A stretch of DNA of 64,000 nucleotides, from contig NZ_JYCN01000001.1 of NCBI RefSeq assembly GCF_000876655.1, forward strand, positions 62,001 to 126,000, given 5' to 3'. Under the pieces are notes generated by a model, which had not been told where the DNA came from, ran no database searches, and saw only the letters and a program-made list of their open reading frames with translations. Each line of letters opens with the position of its first letter. Within the stretch, counting starts at the first letter, position 1. A program made the position numbers and the translations under genes. Source of the stretch: Arthrobacter sp. SPG23 (GTDB taxonomy: Bacteria; Actinomycetota; Actinomycetes; Actinomycetales; Micrococcaceae). This document shows, in pieces, positions 28,640 through 38,108 of the stretch.

Positions 28640-28843
28640 GCGCATTCCCCGGGATCCCTCCCGGCCGGCCGGACCCCCGCGGGGCCGCGGCCCTGTACCG
28701 CTACGCCTAGAGGGAACTTTTGCCCCGCACCGTGCGTGATTCACTCCGAACGGTGTATAGCTAGTAGCTGACGCAGCACCACACGCGCGCAGACCAGTCG
28801 CCGTGCAGCACTACCAGGAGGGACGGGGCCAGCCCCCGATCAG
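28640..28843 (+). promoter_or_regulatory. hpt-ftsH intergenic region, probable ftsH promoter
   Basis: Contains no ORF. A GC-rich stretch near 28675-28695 (cccccgcggggccgcgg) can form a short stem. gtgtatagctagtag near 28752-28766 offers TATAGC as a weak -10 candidate. An aggaggg stretch lies about 21 nt before the ftsH ATG, further than normal. Confidence 0.35.
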
Positions 28844-30913
28844 ATGAAAGCTAAGAGTTTCTTCAAGGGCCCGGGCATCTGGATCGTTGTTGTGGTCGGA
28901 ATGCTCCTGCTGGCCTTTGCCACGCTCGCCCCCGGCGGGGCCACCCGGATCGACACCAAACCGGGCCTCGAGCTCCTTGCGGACAAGGGCAAGGTGGAAC
29001 AGGCCAAGATCTTCGACGCCGAGAACCGCGTGGACCTTGTCCTCAAGGACAACCTGGTCATCGACGGGCAGGACAAGGGCAAGAACGTCCAGTTCTTCTT
29101 CGTCAACGCCCGCGCCGCGGACGTTGTCAAGGCCGTCACCGACGCCAACCCCTCAAACGGATACACCGACCAGCCCATCGAAAACAACTGGTTCTCCGGG
29201 CTGTTCTCCCTCCTGATCCCCGTACTGCTGCTGGGTGTCCTGTTCTGGTTCCTGCTGTCCCGCATGCAGGGCGGCGGATCCAAGATCATGCAGTTCGGCA
29301 AGTCCAAGGCCAAGCTGGTTAACAAGGACATGCCCCAGGTGACCTTCAGCGACGTCGCCGGCGCCGATGAGGCTGTAGAGGAACTCCAGGAAATCAAGGA
29401 ATTCCTCCAGGAACCGGCCAAGTTTCAGGCCGTGGGCGCCAAGATCCCCAAGGGCGTGCTGCTCTACGGCCCTCCAGGTACCGGTAAGACCCTGCTGGCC
29501 CGCGCCGTCGCCGGTGAAGCGGGCGTGCCGTTCTTCTCCATCTCGGGTTCGGACTTCGTCGAAATGTTCGTCGGCGTGGGTGCGTCCCGCGTCCGCGACC
29601 TCTTCGAGCAGGCCAAGGCCAGTTCGCCGGCGATCATCTTCGTTGACGAGATCGACGCCGTCGGCCGTCACCGCGGCGCCGGAATCGGCGGCGGCAACGA
29701 CGAACGCGAGCAGACCCTCAACCAGCTGCTGGTTGAAATGGACGGCTTCGACGTCAAGACCAACGTCATCCTGATCGCCGCCACCAACCGCCCCGACGTC
29801 CTGGACCCGGCACTGCTGCGCCCGGGCCGCTTCGACCGCCAGATCACCGTTGAAGCCCCGGACCTCGTGGGCCGCGACCAGATCCTGCAGGTCCACGCGA
29901 AGGGCAAGCCGATGGCGCCCGGCGTCGACCTCAAGGCCGTTGCCAAGAAGACCCCCGGCTACACGGGTGCAGACCTCGCGAACGTCCTCAACGAGGCTGC
30001 CCTGCTGACGGCCCGCTCCAACGCCAACCTGATTGACGACCGCGCGCTCGATGAGGCCATTGACCGCGTCATGGCCGGCCCGCAGAAGCGCAGCCGCGTC
30101 ATGAAGGAACACGAGCGCAAGATCACGGCCTACCACGAAGGCGGACACGCCCTGGTGGCTGCCGCACTGCGGAATTCCGCCCCCGTCACCAAGATCACCA
30201 TCCTGCCCCGCGGCCGCGCCCTGGGCTACACCATGGTGGTTCCGGAGAACGACAAGTACTCCGTCACCCGCAACGAACTGCTGGACCAGATGGCTTACGC
30301 CATGGGCGGCCGCGTGGCCGAGGAAATCGTCTTCCACGATCCGTCCACCGGCGCCTCCAACGACATCGAAAAGGCCACGTCAACGGCCCGCAAGATGGTC
30401 ACGGAGTTCGGCATGAGCGAACGCGTCGGTGCAGTGCGCCTGGGTCAGGGCGGCGGCGAGCCGTTCCTGGGCCGCGACGCCGGCCACGAGCGCAACTACT
30501 CGGACCAGATCGCCTACATCGTGGACGAGGAAGTGCGCCGCCTGATCGACCAGGCGCACGACGAGGCCTACGCGATCCTCACCGAGAACCGCGACATCCT
30601 GGATTCCTTGGCCTTGGAACTCCTTGAGCGGGAAACCCTCAACCAGGCCGAAATTGCGTACGTCTTCCGGGACATCCGCAAGCGTGACTTCCGTGAAGTG
30701 TGGCTCTCCAAGGAAACCCGGCCGGTACAGGCGGCCGGTCCCGTGGAGTCCCGGCACGAGCGGGCCGAACGTGAGGCCCAGGAAGAAGCCAAGGAAGCCC
30801 GCCTGGAGGAACCGCTGGACGCCCGGCCGCCGCACCCGCAGGGCGTGGCAGGCCAGGAGACCTTCGGCGGCGGTGTTACGGACGTCAGCACCGACGGACC
30901 GCAGCACGGCTAA
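28844..30913 (+). CDS. ftsH: ATP-dependent zinc metalloprotease FtsH
   Basis: 689-residue membrane AAA+ protease. Two membrane helices ([17 protein letters not shown] at about 11-27; [19 protein letters not shown] at about 123-141) flank a periplasm-facing segment. The AAA module has Walker A GPPGTGKT, Walker [12 protein letters not shown] and the SRH region. The protease domain has the zinc motif HEGGH. A charged, Glu/Arg/Pro-rich C-terminal tail extends past the core. It degrades misfolded membrane and regulatory proteins. No normal RBS sits right before the ATG; aggaggg is about 21 nt away. Confidence 0.97.
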   Translation: MKAKSFFKGPGIWIVVVVGMLLLAFATLAPGGATRIDTKPGLELLADKGKVEQAKIFDAENRVDLVLKDNLVIDGQDKGKNVQFFFVNARAADVVKAVTDANPSNGYTDQPIENNWFSGLFSLLIPVLLLGVLFWFLLSRMQGGGSKIMQFGKSKAKLVNKDMPQVTFSDVAGADEAVEELQEIKEFLQEPAKFQAVGAKIPKGVLLYGPPGTGKTLLARAVAGEAGVPFFSISGSDFVEMFVGVGASRVRDLFEQAKASSPAIIFVDEIDAVGRHRGAGIGGGNDEREQTLNQLLVEMDGFDVKTNVILIAATNRPDVLDPALLRPGRFDRQITVEAPDLVGRDQILQVHAKGKPMAPGVDLKAVAKKTPGYTGADLANVLNEAALLTARSNANLIDDRALDEAIDRVMAGPQKRSRVMKEHERKITAYHEGGHALVAAALRNSAPVTKITILPRGRALGYTMVVPENDKYSVTRNELLDQMAYAMGGRVAEEIVFHDPSTGASNDIEKATSTARKMVTEFGMSERVGAVRLGQGGGEPFLGRDAGHERNYSDQIAYIVDEEVRRLIDQAHDEAYAILTENRDILDSLALELLERETLNQAEIAYVFRDIRKRDFREVWLSKETRPVQAAGPVESRHERAEREAQEEAKEARLEEPLDARPPHPQGVAGQETFGGGVTDVSTDGPQHG

Positions 30914-30925
30914 GCTTCTGCTGTG
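30911..30925 (+). promoter_or_regulatory. candidate leaderless promoter of folE overlapping the ftsH stop
   Basis: TAAGCT (30911-30916) begins with the ftsH TAA stop codon and ends 6 nt before the folE GTG. There is no Shine-Dalgarno between them. Confidence 0.35.
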
Positions 30926-31567
30926 AATCATTTCGACGACGACGACGTTTCCACCACCTCCGATCCCTCGGCTGCGGGCCACTCGGGGCATGCCGGCCAC
31001 ACCAAGGTTGACCGGCCGAGGATCGAGGCGGCGGTCAGGGAAATCCTGCTGGCCATCGGGGAAGACCCGGACCGCGGGGGCCTTCTGGACACCCCCAAAA
31101 GGGTAGCCAAGGCCTACGCTGAGGTCTTCGCCGGCCTGCACCACGACCCCGCGGAAATTCTGTCCACCACCTTCGACCTGGACCATGAGGAACTGGTCCT
31201 CGTCAAGGACATTCCGTTCTACTCCACCTGCGAGCACCATCTGGTGCCGTTCCACGGTGTGGCACATGTTGGCTACATTCCGTCCCATGACGGAAAGGTC
31301 ACCGGGCTGAGCAAGCTCGCCAGGCTGGTGGACATGTTCGCAAAGCGCCCCCAGGTGCAGGAACGGCTCACCACCCAGATCGTCGAAGCACTGGTAACGC
31401 ACCTGAAGCCGCGCGGAGCGATCGTCGTGGTCGAATGCGAACACCTGTGCATGTCCATGCGAGGCATCCGCAAGCCCGGTGCCAAGACCGTCACCAGCGC
31501 CGTGCGCGGTCAACTGCATGACCCGGCCACCCGCGCCGAAGCCATGAGCCTCATACTCGGAAGGTAA
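30923..31567 (+). CDS. folE: GTP cyclohydrolase I
   Basis: 214 residues; first step of folate synthesis, GTP to 7,8-dihydroneopterin triphosphate. Zinc ligands appear in [12 protein letters not shown] and [14 protein letters not shown], and GIRKPGAKT is the family motif. An N-terminal Asp/His-rich tail (~25 residues) precedes the fold. GTG start. It begins the folE-folP-folB-folK cluster. Confidence 0.97.
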   Translation: MNHFDDDDVSTTSDPSAAGHSGHAGHTKVDRPRIEAAVREILLAIGEDPDRGGLLDTPKRVAKAYAEVFAGLHHDPAEILSTTFDLDHEELVLVKDIPFYSTCEHHLVPFHGVAHVGYIPSHDGKVTGLSKLARLVDMFAKRPQVQERLTTQIVEALVTHLKPRGAIVVVECEHLCMSMRGIRKPGAKTVTSAVRGQLHDPATRAEAMSLILGR

Positions 31568-31577
31568 TAAACAGACT

Positions 31578-32513
31578 ATGGACTCCCTAGCTGCAGCCCC
31601 TGGAACCGGACCCGCAACAAGCCCATTGCCCATCCTGCGCAAACCGCGGCCGGCAGCCAAGTTTGAAGATCTCCCCACGGACCGCACGCTGGTGATGGGA
31701 ATCCTGAACGTCACCCCGGATTCCTTCAGCGACGGCGGCTCGCACCCGACGCCGGACACCGCCATCGCGGCCGGCCTCCGGATGTTCTACGCGGGCGCCG
31801 ACATCATCGACGTCGGCGGCGAGTCCACCCGGCCCGGTGCCGAGGAAGTCAGCCCCGAAGAGGAAAAGCGCCGTGTGCTGCCGGTGGTCGAGGCCATGGT
31901 CAGGGCCGGCGCCCTGGTCAGCATTGACACCACCCATGCTTCAACGGCTGCCGCTGCGCTCAAGGCCGGCGCCACCATCATCAACGACGTGTCCGGGCTG
32001 ACGATGGAGCCGGAGATGGCCGAACTGGCCGCCCGCACCGGCGCCCCGTACGTGCTGACCCACCGCCGCGGCGACGCCAAGACCATGAACTCGCTCACGG
32101 ACTACGGCAACGTGGCGGAGGACGTCGCCGCTGAACTGGTGGGCGTGCGGGACAAACTGTACGCCGCCGGGGTGTCGCCGGAACAAATCATCGTGGACCC
32201 GGGCCTGGGCTTCTCCAAGAACGATGTCCAGAACTGGGAGCTCCTGCGGAACATGGGTCCGCTGGAGGCGCTTGGGCACAGGGTTTTGGTGGGAGCGTCC
32301 CGCAAGCGCTTCCTGGGTACGTTGCTGACCGTTGCGGGCAAGGCCGCCGCTCCGGGGGAGCGGGACCATGCGACTGCCGCGATCACAGCCATCAGCGCTG
32401 CCCGCGGCGCCTGGGCAGTGCGCGTGCACGACGTCGGACCCAGCCTTGACGCCGTCAAGGTTGCCGCGCGCATGTCCGCCGGGCCGCTCGGCCACTCCAG
32501 TCCCACCAACTAG
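31578..32513 (+). CDS. folP: dihydropteroate synthase
   Basis: 311 residues; joins dihydropterin pyrophosphate to p-aminobenzoate, the sulfonamide target. Motifs are GILNVTPDSFSDGG, DIIDVGGESTRPGAEEV, INDVSGLTMEPEM, and the C-terminal SRKRFLG loop plus RVHDVGPSLDAVKVA. About 25 polar residues precede the TIM barrel. It lies 10 bp after folE. Confidence 0.97.
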   Translation: MDSLAAAPGTGPATSPLPILRKPRPAAKFEDLPTDRTLVMGILNVTPDSFSDGGSHPTPDTAIAAGLRMFYAGADIIDVGGESTRPGAEEVSPEEEKRRVLPVVEAMVRAGALVSIDTTHASTAAAALKAGATIINDVSGLTMEPEMAELAARTGAPYVLTHRRGDAKTMNSLTDYGNVAEDVAAELVGVRDKLYAAGVSPEQIIVDPGLGFSKNDVQNWELLRNMGPLEALGHRVLVGASRKRFLGTLLTVAGKAAAPGERDHATAAITAISAARGAWAVRVHDVGPSLDAVKVAARMSAGPLGHSSPTN

Positions 32514-32522
32514 GCAGCCATC

Positions 32523-32882
32523 ATGGACACAATCACGCTGAGCGGTGTTACCGCCGTCGGCCATCACGGGGTGTTCGATTTCGAACGCCGCAACGGCCAG
32601 CCGTTCATCGTCGATGCCGTTCTGCACCTGGATTTCACCAAGGCCGCCGCCTCGGACGATGTCCTGGACACCGCGCATTACGGCGAGGTGGCCGAACGCA
32701 TCAAGCACTGGATTACCGGCGACCCTCTCAACCTGATCGAGGCCCTGGCCGTCCGCATCGCGGAAGACCTGCTGCAGGAATTCCCGCTGGCCGCCGTGGA
32801 CATCACGGTGCACAAGCCCAAGGCCCCCATTGAGGTGGAGTTCGGCGACGTCTCCGTCAGCGTGCATCGGCGGCGGTCATGA
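32523..32882 (+). CDS. folB: dihydroneopterin aldolase
   Basis: 119 residues; converts dihydroneopterin to hydroxymethyl-dihydropterin and glycolaldehyde. It begins ITLSGVTAVGHHGVFDFERRNGQPF, the typical N-terminus with the substrate-binding Glu, and ends in VTVHKPKAPIEVEF-type sequence (ITVHKPKAPIEVEFGDV), with the catalytic Lys in HKPKAP. The stop overlaps the folK ATG (ATGA). Confidence 0.96.
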   Translation: MDTITLSGVTAVGHHGVFDFERRNGQPFIVDAVLHLDFTKAAASDDVLDTAHYGEVAERIKHWITGDPLNLIEALAVRIAEDLLQEFPLAAVDITVHKPKAPIEVEFGDVSVSVHRRRS

Positions 32883-33433
32883 ACCCCCCGTACTCGAACA
32901 ACCCGTATGTCCGCGCGGTACTGGCCCTCGGCAGCAACCTGGGGGAGCGGAACGACACCCTGTCCAGCGCCGTTGCCGATCTGGTGGACCGGCCCGAAGT
33001 GCGGCTGATCGCGGTTTCCCCGGTGGTGCAGACCAAGGCCGTGGGCGGACCTGAGGGCCAGCCAGACTTCCTGAACATGGTGATCACGGTGGAAACGTCG
33101 CTGCCGCCGTCGGAGCTGCTGCGGCATTGCCAGTCCGTGGAAAACAAGCACCACCGGGTGCGCGAAGTCAGGTGGGGTCCGCGGACCCTGGACGTTGACA
33201 TCATCACCTACGGCGACCTGGTCAGTTCGGATCCCGCACTGACCCTGCCGCATCCCCGTGCCGCCGAGCGTGCATTTGTGCTGTACCCGTGGTCGCTCAT
33301 CGACCCCTCGGCCGAGCTCAACGGCGTGCGGGTGGGCGAACTGGCTGCCAGGGCCGCGGACTTCCCGGATCTTTCCCCCTTCGACGGTTTCGGGGACTTC
33401 GACGGCCTTCCCACAGCGGGAGCAGTGGAGTAG
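32879..33433 (+). CDS. folK: 2-amino-4-hydroxy-6-hydroxymethyldihydropteridine pyrophosphokinase
   Basis: 184 residues; transfers pyrophosphate from ATP to hydroxymethyl-dihydropterin. ALGSNLGERNDTLSSAV and the HPPK signature RWGPRTLDVDIITYGD followed by LPHPRAAERAFVLYP are complete. It overlaps folB by 4 bp, so translation is probably coupled. Confidence 0.97.
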   Translation: MNPPYSNNPYVRAVLALGSNLGERNDTLSSAVADLVDRPEVRLIAVSPVVQTKAVGGPEGQPDFLNMVITVETSLPPSELLRHCQSVENKHHRVREVRWGPRTLDVDIITYGDLVSSDPALTLPHPRAAERAFVLYPWSLIDPSAELNGVRVGELAARAADFPDLSPFDGFGDFDGLPTAGAVE

Positions 33434-33436
33434 GCC

Positions 33437-33964
33437 GTGAAACCCGTCAATCCGTTCCTGCTGATCGTCGTGGGGCTGATCGTGGCCATTGCCGGCTGGT
33501 TCGCGACTGTCATGACCACCCGCTACGGCCTGGCCACCCCGGTGCTTCCGCAGACCGGCCTGGTGACCATGGGCGTGATCGTGGTGCTCACGCTGGTGCT
33601 GGGGATCCGCGTCCTGCGCTGGCGGAACGGCAAGAAAAAGAAAATGCTGAACCCCATCCTGGCCGCATGGACGCTTGTCCTTGCCCAGGCCTGCGCGTAC
33701 ACCGGAACGGTGCTGCTGGGCTGGCACGCGGGAATCTTCCTGGACCTGCTGAGGCTCTGGAACCTGCGCAGCGACCAGGGGATCACCTGGCTGGCCGCGT
33801 CGATGGCCGGCGGAGGCCTGGCCATGATCATCGTGGGCCTGGTCGTGGAACGCTTCTGCCGGATTCCGCCCGAGGACGGTGACGCCGACGGGGCCACGGG
33901 AACGCCGGGACGGGGCGCCCGCAAGCCCAAAGGAGAAGGCGAATATGCCTACCGAGGCGATTGA
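33437..33964 (+). CDS. DUF3180 family membrane protein
   Basis: 175 residues, GTG start 3 bp after folK. Four hydrophobic segments are visible: PFLLIVVGLIVAIAGWFATV; a second around GLVTMGVIVVLTLVLGIRVL; AAWTLVLAQACAYTGTVLLG; and WLAASMAGGGLAMIIVGLVV. Length, topology and position after folK fit DUF3180, an actinobacterial family of unknown function. A charged Gly/Lys tail ends inside the start of the next gene. Confidence 0.88.
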   Translation: MKPVNPFLLIVVGLIVAIAGWFATVMTTRYGLATPVLPQTGLVTMGVIVVLTLVLGIRVLRWRNGKKKKMLNPILAAWTLVLAQACAYTGTVLLGWHAGIFLDLLRLWNLRSDQGITWLAASMAGGGLAMIIVGLVVERFCRIPPEDGDADGATGTPGRGARKPKGEGEYAYRGD

Positions 33965-34457
33965 TCCGCCGGGGATTTCCTGGCTCCGGGTTTCGCCCAA
34001 GTACGTGACTGTCCGCCTGGTGGAATGGGCGTTCGGGAACCTCATCGCCGTGGCAGTCCTTTCGCTCCCCTTGGTGTTCAGGCTGGCGGGCTGGTGGGAG
34101 TGGGTTCCGCTCTGGCTGGCCATCACCGTCCCGGCCGTCACCCTGCTGCTGGCCGTCTGGCGGCTGCTGCTGATTCCCCGCCAGGTGCGGGCCATCGGCT
34201 ATGCCGAGCGCGACGACGACCTCCTGATCCGCAGCGGCATCTTCTTCCAGCGCACACTGGTGGTTCCCTACGGCCGGATGCAGTACGTGGACATCGGAGT
34301 GGGGCCCGTGGAACGCGGACTCGGCCTGTGCACGCTGAAACTGCACACTGCCTCGGCCGGAACCAACGCTGAAATTCCCGGCCTGCCGGCCGACGAGGGG
34401 GCGCGGCTCCGCGAGCAGCTGTCCGCCCGGGGCGCTGCCCGGCTGGCCGGGCTGTGA
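33945..34457 (+). CDS. bacterial PH domain membrane protein (YdbS-like)
   Basis: 170 residues from the ATG at 33945, chosen because aaaggagaagg precedes it; an earlier in-frame ATG at 33879 lies inside the DUF3180 gene. Two membrane helices (NLIAVAVLSLPLVFRLAGWW; WLAITVPAVTLLLAVWRLLL) are followed by a bPH2 (DUF304) domain, seen as YAERDDDLLIRSGIFFQRTLVVPYGRMQYVDIGVGPVERGLG. Overlaps DUF3180 by 20 bp and the next PH gene by 4 bp. The pair resembles the YdbS/YdbT arrangement of Bacillus; function unknown. Confidence 0.88.
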   Translation: MPTEAIDPPGISWLRVSPKYVTVRLVEWAFGNLIAVAVLSLPLVFRLAGWWEWVPLWLAITVPAVTLLLAVWRLLLIPRQVRAIGYAERDDDLLIRSGIFFQRTLVVPYGRMQYVDIGVGPVERGLGLCTLKLHTASAGTNAEIPGLPADEGARLREQLSARGAARLAGL

Positions 34458-36121
34458 CCCCTGACAGTGCTGTGACACCGCCCGGCGGCGCCGGACCCGG
34501 GCCAACCCCCGGCATTGCCGGGCAGATGACCGGAAAGCCCGACGGCGAGTGGCTGCGGGTCCACCCCGCGTCGCCGTTCATCCGGGGATGGGTGGCGCTT
34601 GCCGCCATCGGTTTCTTCTTCGGCCGCGATTCCTTTGAGCGCCTGCTGCAAGGACGGCCCCTCATGGATGACATGTATACCGGGCGCGTGCCGTTCCTGC
34701 TCGCCGGCGGCGGACTGATCCTTCTGCTGGCCGTCCTCGGGTTCATCACCACGTGGTACTTCACCAGGTACCAGGTGGCCGAGGGCTACGTCCGGGTCAA
34801 CACAGGATTCCTGTTCAAGCAGCAGCGCCAGGCCCGGCTGGACCGGGTGCAGGCCATCGACATCGTGCAGCCGCTCCTGGCCAGGATCTTCGGCCTGGCC
34901 GAACTCAAGTTCGAGGTGGCCGACGCCGGCGAATCAGCTGTGCGCCTCGCCTACCTGCGCATCGACGACGCCCGCCAGCTGAGGGCCACCATCCTGGCCC
35001 GGGCGGCCGGGCTCGTGCCCGATCCCGGTCAACCCGAAGCAGCCCTGCCGGAGGCGCCGGAATACGCCGTCCTGTCCCTGCCGCCGTCGCGGTTGGTCGG
35101 TTCGCTGCTGCTCAGCGAGCAGAGCTTCTTCCTGGCCCTGGGCGCGGCAGCGTCGGTGGTGCTGTCCGCCGTCACTGAAAGCCGCCAAATCTACTTTTAC
35201 CTGATCCCGGCGGTCCTGGGCATGGCCGCCGCCTACTGGGGATCATTCAACAAGGGCTACAACTTCACCGCGGCTATTTCGCCGGACGGGATCCGGCTCC
35301 GGTACGGGCTGCTGGACACGCAGGCGCAGACCCTGCCGCCGGGCAGGATCCAGGCCGTGAAAGTAACGCAGCCGCCGCTGTGGCGGATCTTCGGCTGGTA
35401 CCGGATGCAGGTGAATGTGGCCGGCTACGGCGGCCCGGGGAGCAACGGTGAAGGCGCGTCGCGCACCATGCTTCTCCCGGTAGGTGGCCTGGCCGACGTC
35501 ATGCGGATGCTCTCGCTGGTGCTCCCGGACCCGGGAACGCCGGACCCGGCACGCGTCTTTACGGCCGGCCTGACCGGTATGGCCCCCGCCGGACTCCCTC
35601 CGGCCGGTCTGTCCCCGGCCGGTCCGTCCCAGCACGGGGTGATCTCCGAAGAAGCGCCCGACGGCGGGTTCCTCACCAGCCCGCGCCGCGTGCGCCTGCT
35701 GGCGCCGCTGGGCTGGCGCCGCAACGGGTTCACCGCCACGGACACTGCACTGCTGATCCGTTCCGGCCGCCTGTGGCGCGAGCTGGTGGTGGTTCCGCAC
35801 CAGCGCACGCAATCGATGGCCCTGCACCAGGGGCCGCTGGCGAGACGCTTCCGGGTGGCGGACCTGGTGCTGCACACCACGGCCGGCCCGGTGTCACCGC
35901 GCGTCATCCAGGCCGGACTGGACGAGGCCCGCGACCTGTTTGACGCCCAGGCCGCCCGCGCCCGGGAAGCCCGCAAACGCCAGACCAGCGAGCAATGGCT
36001 CACTCAGGTCGCCCCCGCCACGGTGGTTGAGCCCGTCGAAACCAAGGATCCCGACAAGCTCGATCACCGGCACACGCCCGATCACGCCCAGAACCACCAG
36101 GAAGGCCCGCACCATGGCTAA
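34454..36121 (+). CDS. multi-PH-domain membrane protein (YdbT-like)
   Basis: 555 residues; GTG start overlaps the TGA of the preceding PH gene (GTGA). It contains three bPH2-like repeats: about 100-180 (YVRVNTGFLFKQQRQARLDR), about 270-345 (IRLRYGLLDTQAQTLPPGRIQAVKV) and about 430-500 (LIRSGRLWRELVVVPHQRTQ). Membrane helices lie between the first two (FLLAGGGLILLLAVLGFITT precedes the first). A Pro/Ala/Gly linker near residues 373-400 repeats PAGL. Likely a membrane platform with unknown ligand. Confidence 0.87.
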   Translation: MTPDSAVTPPGGAGPGPTPGIAGQMTGKPDGEWLRVHPASPFIRGWVALAAIGFFFGRDSFERLLQGRPLMDDMYTGRVPFLLAGGGLILLLAVLGFITTWYFTRYQVAEGYVRVNTGFLFKQQRQARLDRVQAIDIVQPLLARIFGLAELKFEVADAGESAVRLAYLRIDDARQLRATILARAAGLVPDPGQPEAALPEAPEYAVLSLPPSRLVGSLLLSEQSFFLALGAAASVVLSAVTESRQIYFYLIPAVLGMAAAYWGSFNKGYNFTAAISPDGIRLRYGLLDTQAQTLPPGRIQAVKVTQPPLWRIFGWYRMQVNVAGYGGPGSNGEGASRTMLLPVGGLADVMRMLSLVLPDPGTPDPARVFTAGLTGMAPAGLPPAGLSPAGPSQHGVISEEAPDGGFLTSPRRVRLLAPLGWRRNGFTATDTALLIRSGRLWRELVVVPHQRTQSMALHQGPLARRFRVADLVLHTTAGPVSPRVIQAGLDEARDLFDAQAARAREARKRQTSEQWLTQVAPATVVEPVETKDPDKLDHRHTPDHAQNHQEGPHHG

Positions 36122-37049
36122 GCCAGGACGCCTCGGCGTCGGAATCATCGGCGCAGGAAAAGTGGGCGCAGTGCTCGGCGCGGCGCTCCGCGCTGCCGAG
36201 CACGCCGTCGTCGGGGTTTCCGCGGTCTCGGATGCAAGCCGGGAACGCGCCGAAACCCTGCTGCCCGGCGTGCCGGTACTCGATGTGCAGGACATCGTGG
36301 AACGGTCCGAGCTGGTGCTGCTGGCCGTCCCGGACGACGCCCTCGGCGGGCTCGTGAAAGGCCTCGCCAAGCTGGGCGCCTGGCAGCCCGGGCAGCTTGT
36401 GGCCCACACCTCGGGCCGCTTCGGCGTGGGTATCCTGCACCCGGTTCGGGCGGCCGGCGCCGTCCCGCTCGCGCTGCACCCCGCCATGACCTTCACCGGC
36501 ATGAGCCTGGACCTCACCCGGCTGCTGGACTGCACGTTCGGGGTCACGGCGGACGCTGCGATGCTGCCCATCGCGCAGGCGCTGGTGGTGGAGATGGGCG
36601 CCGAACCCGTGGTCATCGCGGAAGGCGACCGCACCCAGTACCACGCGGCCCTGGCCCACGGTTCGAACCACCTGGTGACCCTCGTTGCCCAGGCCTCGCA
36701 GCTGCTGCGCGAAGTGGGCGTCGAAACCCCCGAGCGCATGCTTGGCCCGCTGCTGCGGGCAACGCTGGAGAATGCCCTTGCTTCCGGGGAGTCGGCCCTG
36801 ACCGGTCCGGTGGCACGGGGCGATGCCGGCACGGTTGCTGCGCACGCGGAGGCCCTGCGGGAACACGACGCCGGTGCCGGCGGCGATATTCTGGAGGCCT
36901 ACCTGGCGATGGCACGGGCCACCGCGCGCCGCGCCGGGAGCCGGGGGCTGCTGAAGCCGGACCAGCTGGATGCGATCCGGAAAGCCCTGGACGGCGTTGA
37001 CAACGACGGTGAGGACAACGACGGCCCGCAGGCCACTGGAGGAAACTGA
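36114..37049 (+). CDS. Rossmann-like / DUF2520 domain oxidoreductase
   Basis: 311 residues from the ATG at 36114, which overlaps the preceding stop by 8 bp. An N-terminal NAD(P)-binding motif [18 protein letters not shown] leads to [11 protein letters not shown], then [11 protein letters not shown] and LHPAMTFTG. The C-terminal all-helical DUF2520 domain contains [16 protein letters not shown]. The layout resembles ketopantoate reductase/6-phosphogluconate dehydrogenase-like enzymes. Its fixed place just before panC suggests a link to pantothenate synthesis, but this is inference. Confidence 0.88.
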   Translation: MAKPGRLGVGIIGAGKVGAVLGAALRAAEHAVVGVSAVSDASRERAETLLPGVPVLDVQDIVERSELVLLAVPDDALGGLVKGLAKLGAWQPGQLVAHTSGRFGVGILHPVRAAGAVPLALHPAMTFTGMSLDLTRLLDCTFGVTADAAMLPIAQALVVEMGAEPVVIAEGDRTQYHAALAHGSNHLVTLVAQASQLLREVGVETPERMLGPLLRATLENALASGESALTGPVARGDAGTVAAHAEALREHDAGAGGDILEAYLAMARATARRAGSRGLLKPDQLDAIRKALDGVDNDGEDNDGPQATGGN

Positions 37050-37050
37050 C

Positions 37051-37980
37051 TTGGCGATCAAACTCGTGACCACCGCGGCGCAGCTGCGGGCCGAAAGCGC
37101 ACGGCTGCTGACGGAGAAACAGGGCTCGTCGCAGGGCCTCGTTCCCACCATGGGAGCCCTGCACGAGGGCCATGCCAGGCTGGCCCGCACCGCCGTCGAA
37201 CACAACGACGTAGTGGTGGCCAGCATCTTCGTCAATCCGCTGCAGTTCGGCGAGGCCGTGGACCTGGACCGCTACCCCCGGACCCTCGAAGCGGACATGG
37301 AGCTCCTGGACGCCGAGGGCGTGGACCTGGTGTTCGCACCCTCCGTTGAGGAGGTCTATCCGGGCGGCGAGCCCCTGGTCCGGGTGACGGCGGGCCGTCT
37401 GGCAGAGAAATGGGAAGGCGCGTCCCGCCCAGGCCACTTCGACGGTGCACTCACGGTGGTGGCCAAGCTGCTGCACTACGGAATTCCGGGGACCGGGCTG
37501 CCCGCGGGAGGCGCCTTTGTGACAGGCACCGGTGCGGGCCTGCCGGCGTACCGCGCCTACTTCGGCCAGAAGGACGCCCAGCAGCTCACCCTGGTGCGGC
37601 GCATGGTGGCGGACCTGAACTTTCCCGTGGAGATCGTGGCGGTTCCCACGGTCCGTTCCGCTGACGGGCTGGCGTTGAGCAGCCGGAACAGGTTCCTGTC
37701 CGGCGAGGAACGCGAGGCCGCCCTGGTGCTGTCCCGGGCGCTGCGCCTCCTCGAAGAGCGCGCCAATGCCCACGAACCGCTGGACCTGGAATCCGCCCAG
37801 GCCCTGGTGGAGTCCCAGCCCCTGGTGGGTCTGGATTACTTCGACGTGGTGGACCCGGAGACCCTGGAGCCCCTGGCTGAGAACTGCAGGGAGACGCCGT
37901 TCCGCGGTGAAGGCCTGGCTATCATCGCGGCCAAGGTGGGGCCGGTCCGGCTGATTGACAACGTGCCGCTGAGCTCCTGA
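37051..37980 (+). CDS. panC: pantothenate synthetase (pantoate-beta-alanine ligase)
   Basis: 309 residues; ATP-dependent joining of pantoate and beta-alanine. Signatures are [13 protein letters not shown] (HIGH-like), [19 protein letters not shown] [10 protein letters not shown], and [16 protein letters not shown] choose the TTG at 37051 because actggagg lies 8 nt upstream; earlier in-frame codons lie inside the preceding gene. panB and panD are not in the window. Confidence 0.96.
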   Translation: MAIKLVTTAAQLRAESARLLTEKQGSSQGLVPTMGALHEGHARLARTAVEHNDVVVASIFVNPLQFGEAVDLDRYPRTLEADMELLDAEGVDLVFAPSVEEVYPGGEPLVRVTAGRLAEKWEGASRPGHFDGALTVVAKLLHYGIPGTGLPAGGAFVTGTGAGLPAYRAYFGQKDAQQLTLVRRMVADLNFPVEIVAVPTVRSADGLALSSRNRFLSGEEREAALVLSRALRLLEERANAHEPLDLESAQALVESQPLVGLDYFDVVDPETLEPLAENCRETPFRGEGLAIIAAKVGPVRLIDNVPLSS

Positions 37981-38108
37981 GCCGCCGGACTTCCCGGGCG
38001 GGACAGGATTTTTTCCAGTGACGGGAATTACCCCGGGGGATAGACTGTTGGAATCTGCAGCGACGATGCTCGCCGGAAACCACTTCACATCTCCCTGAGG
38101 GAATCCCC

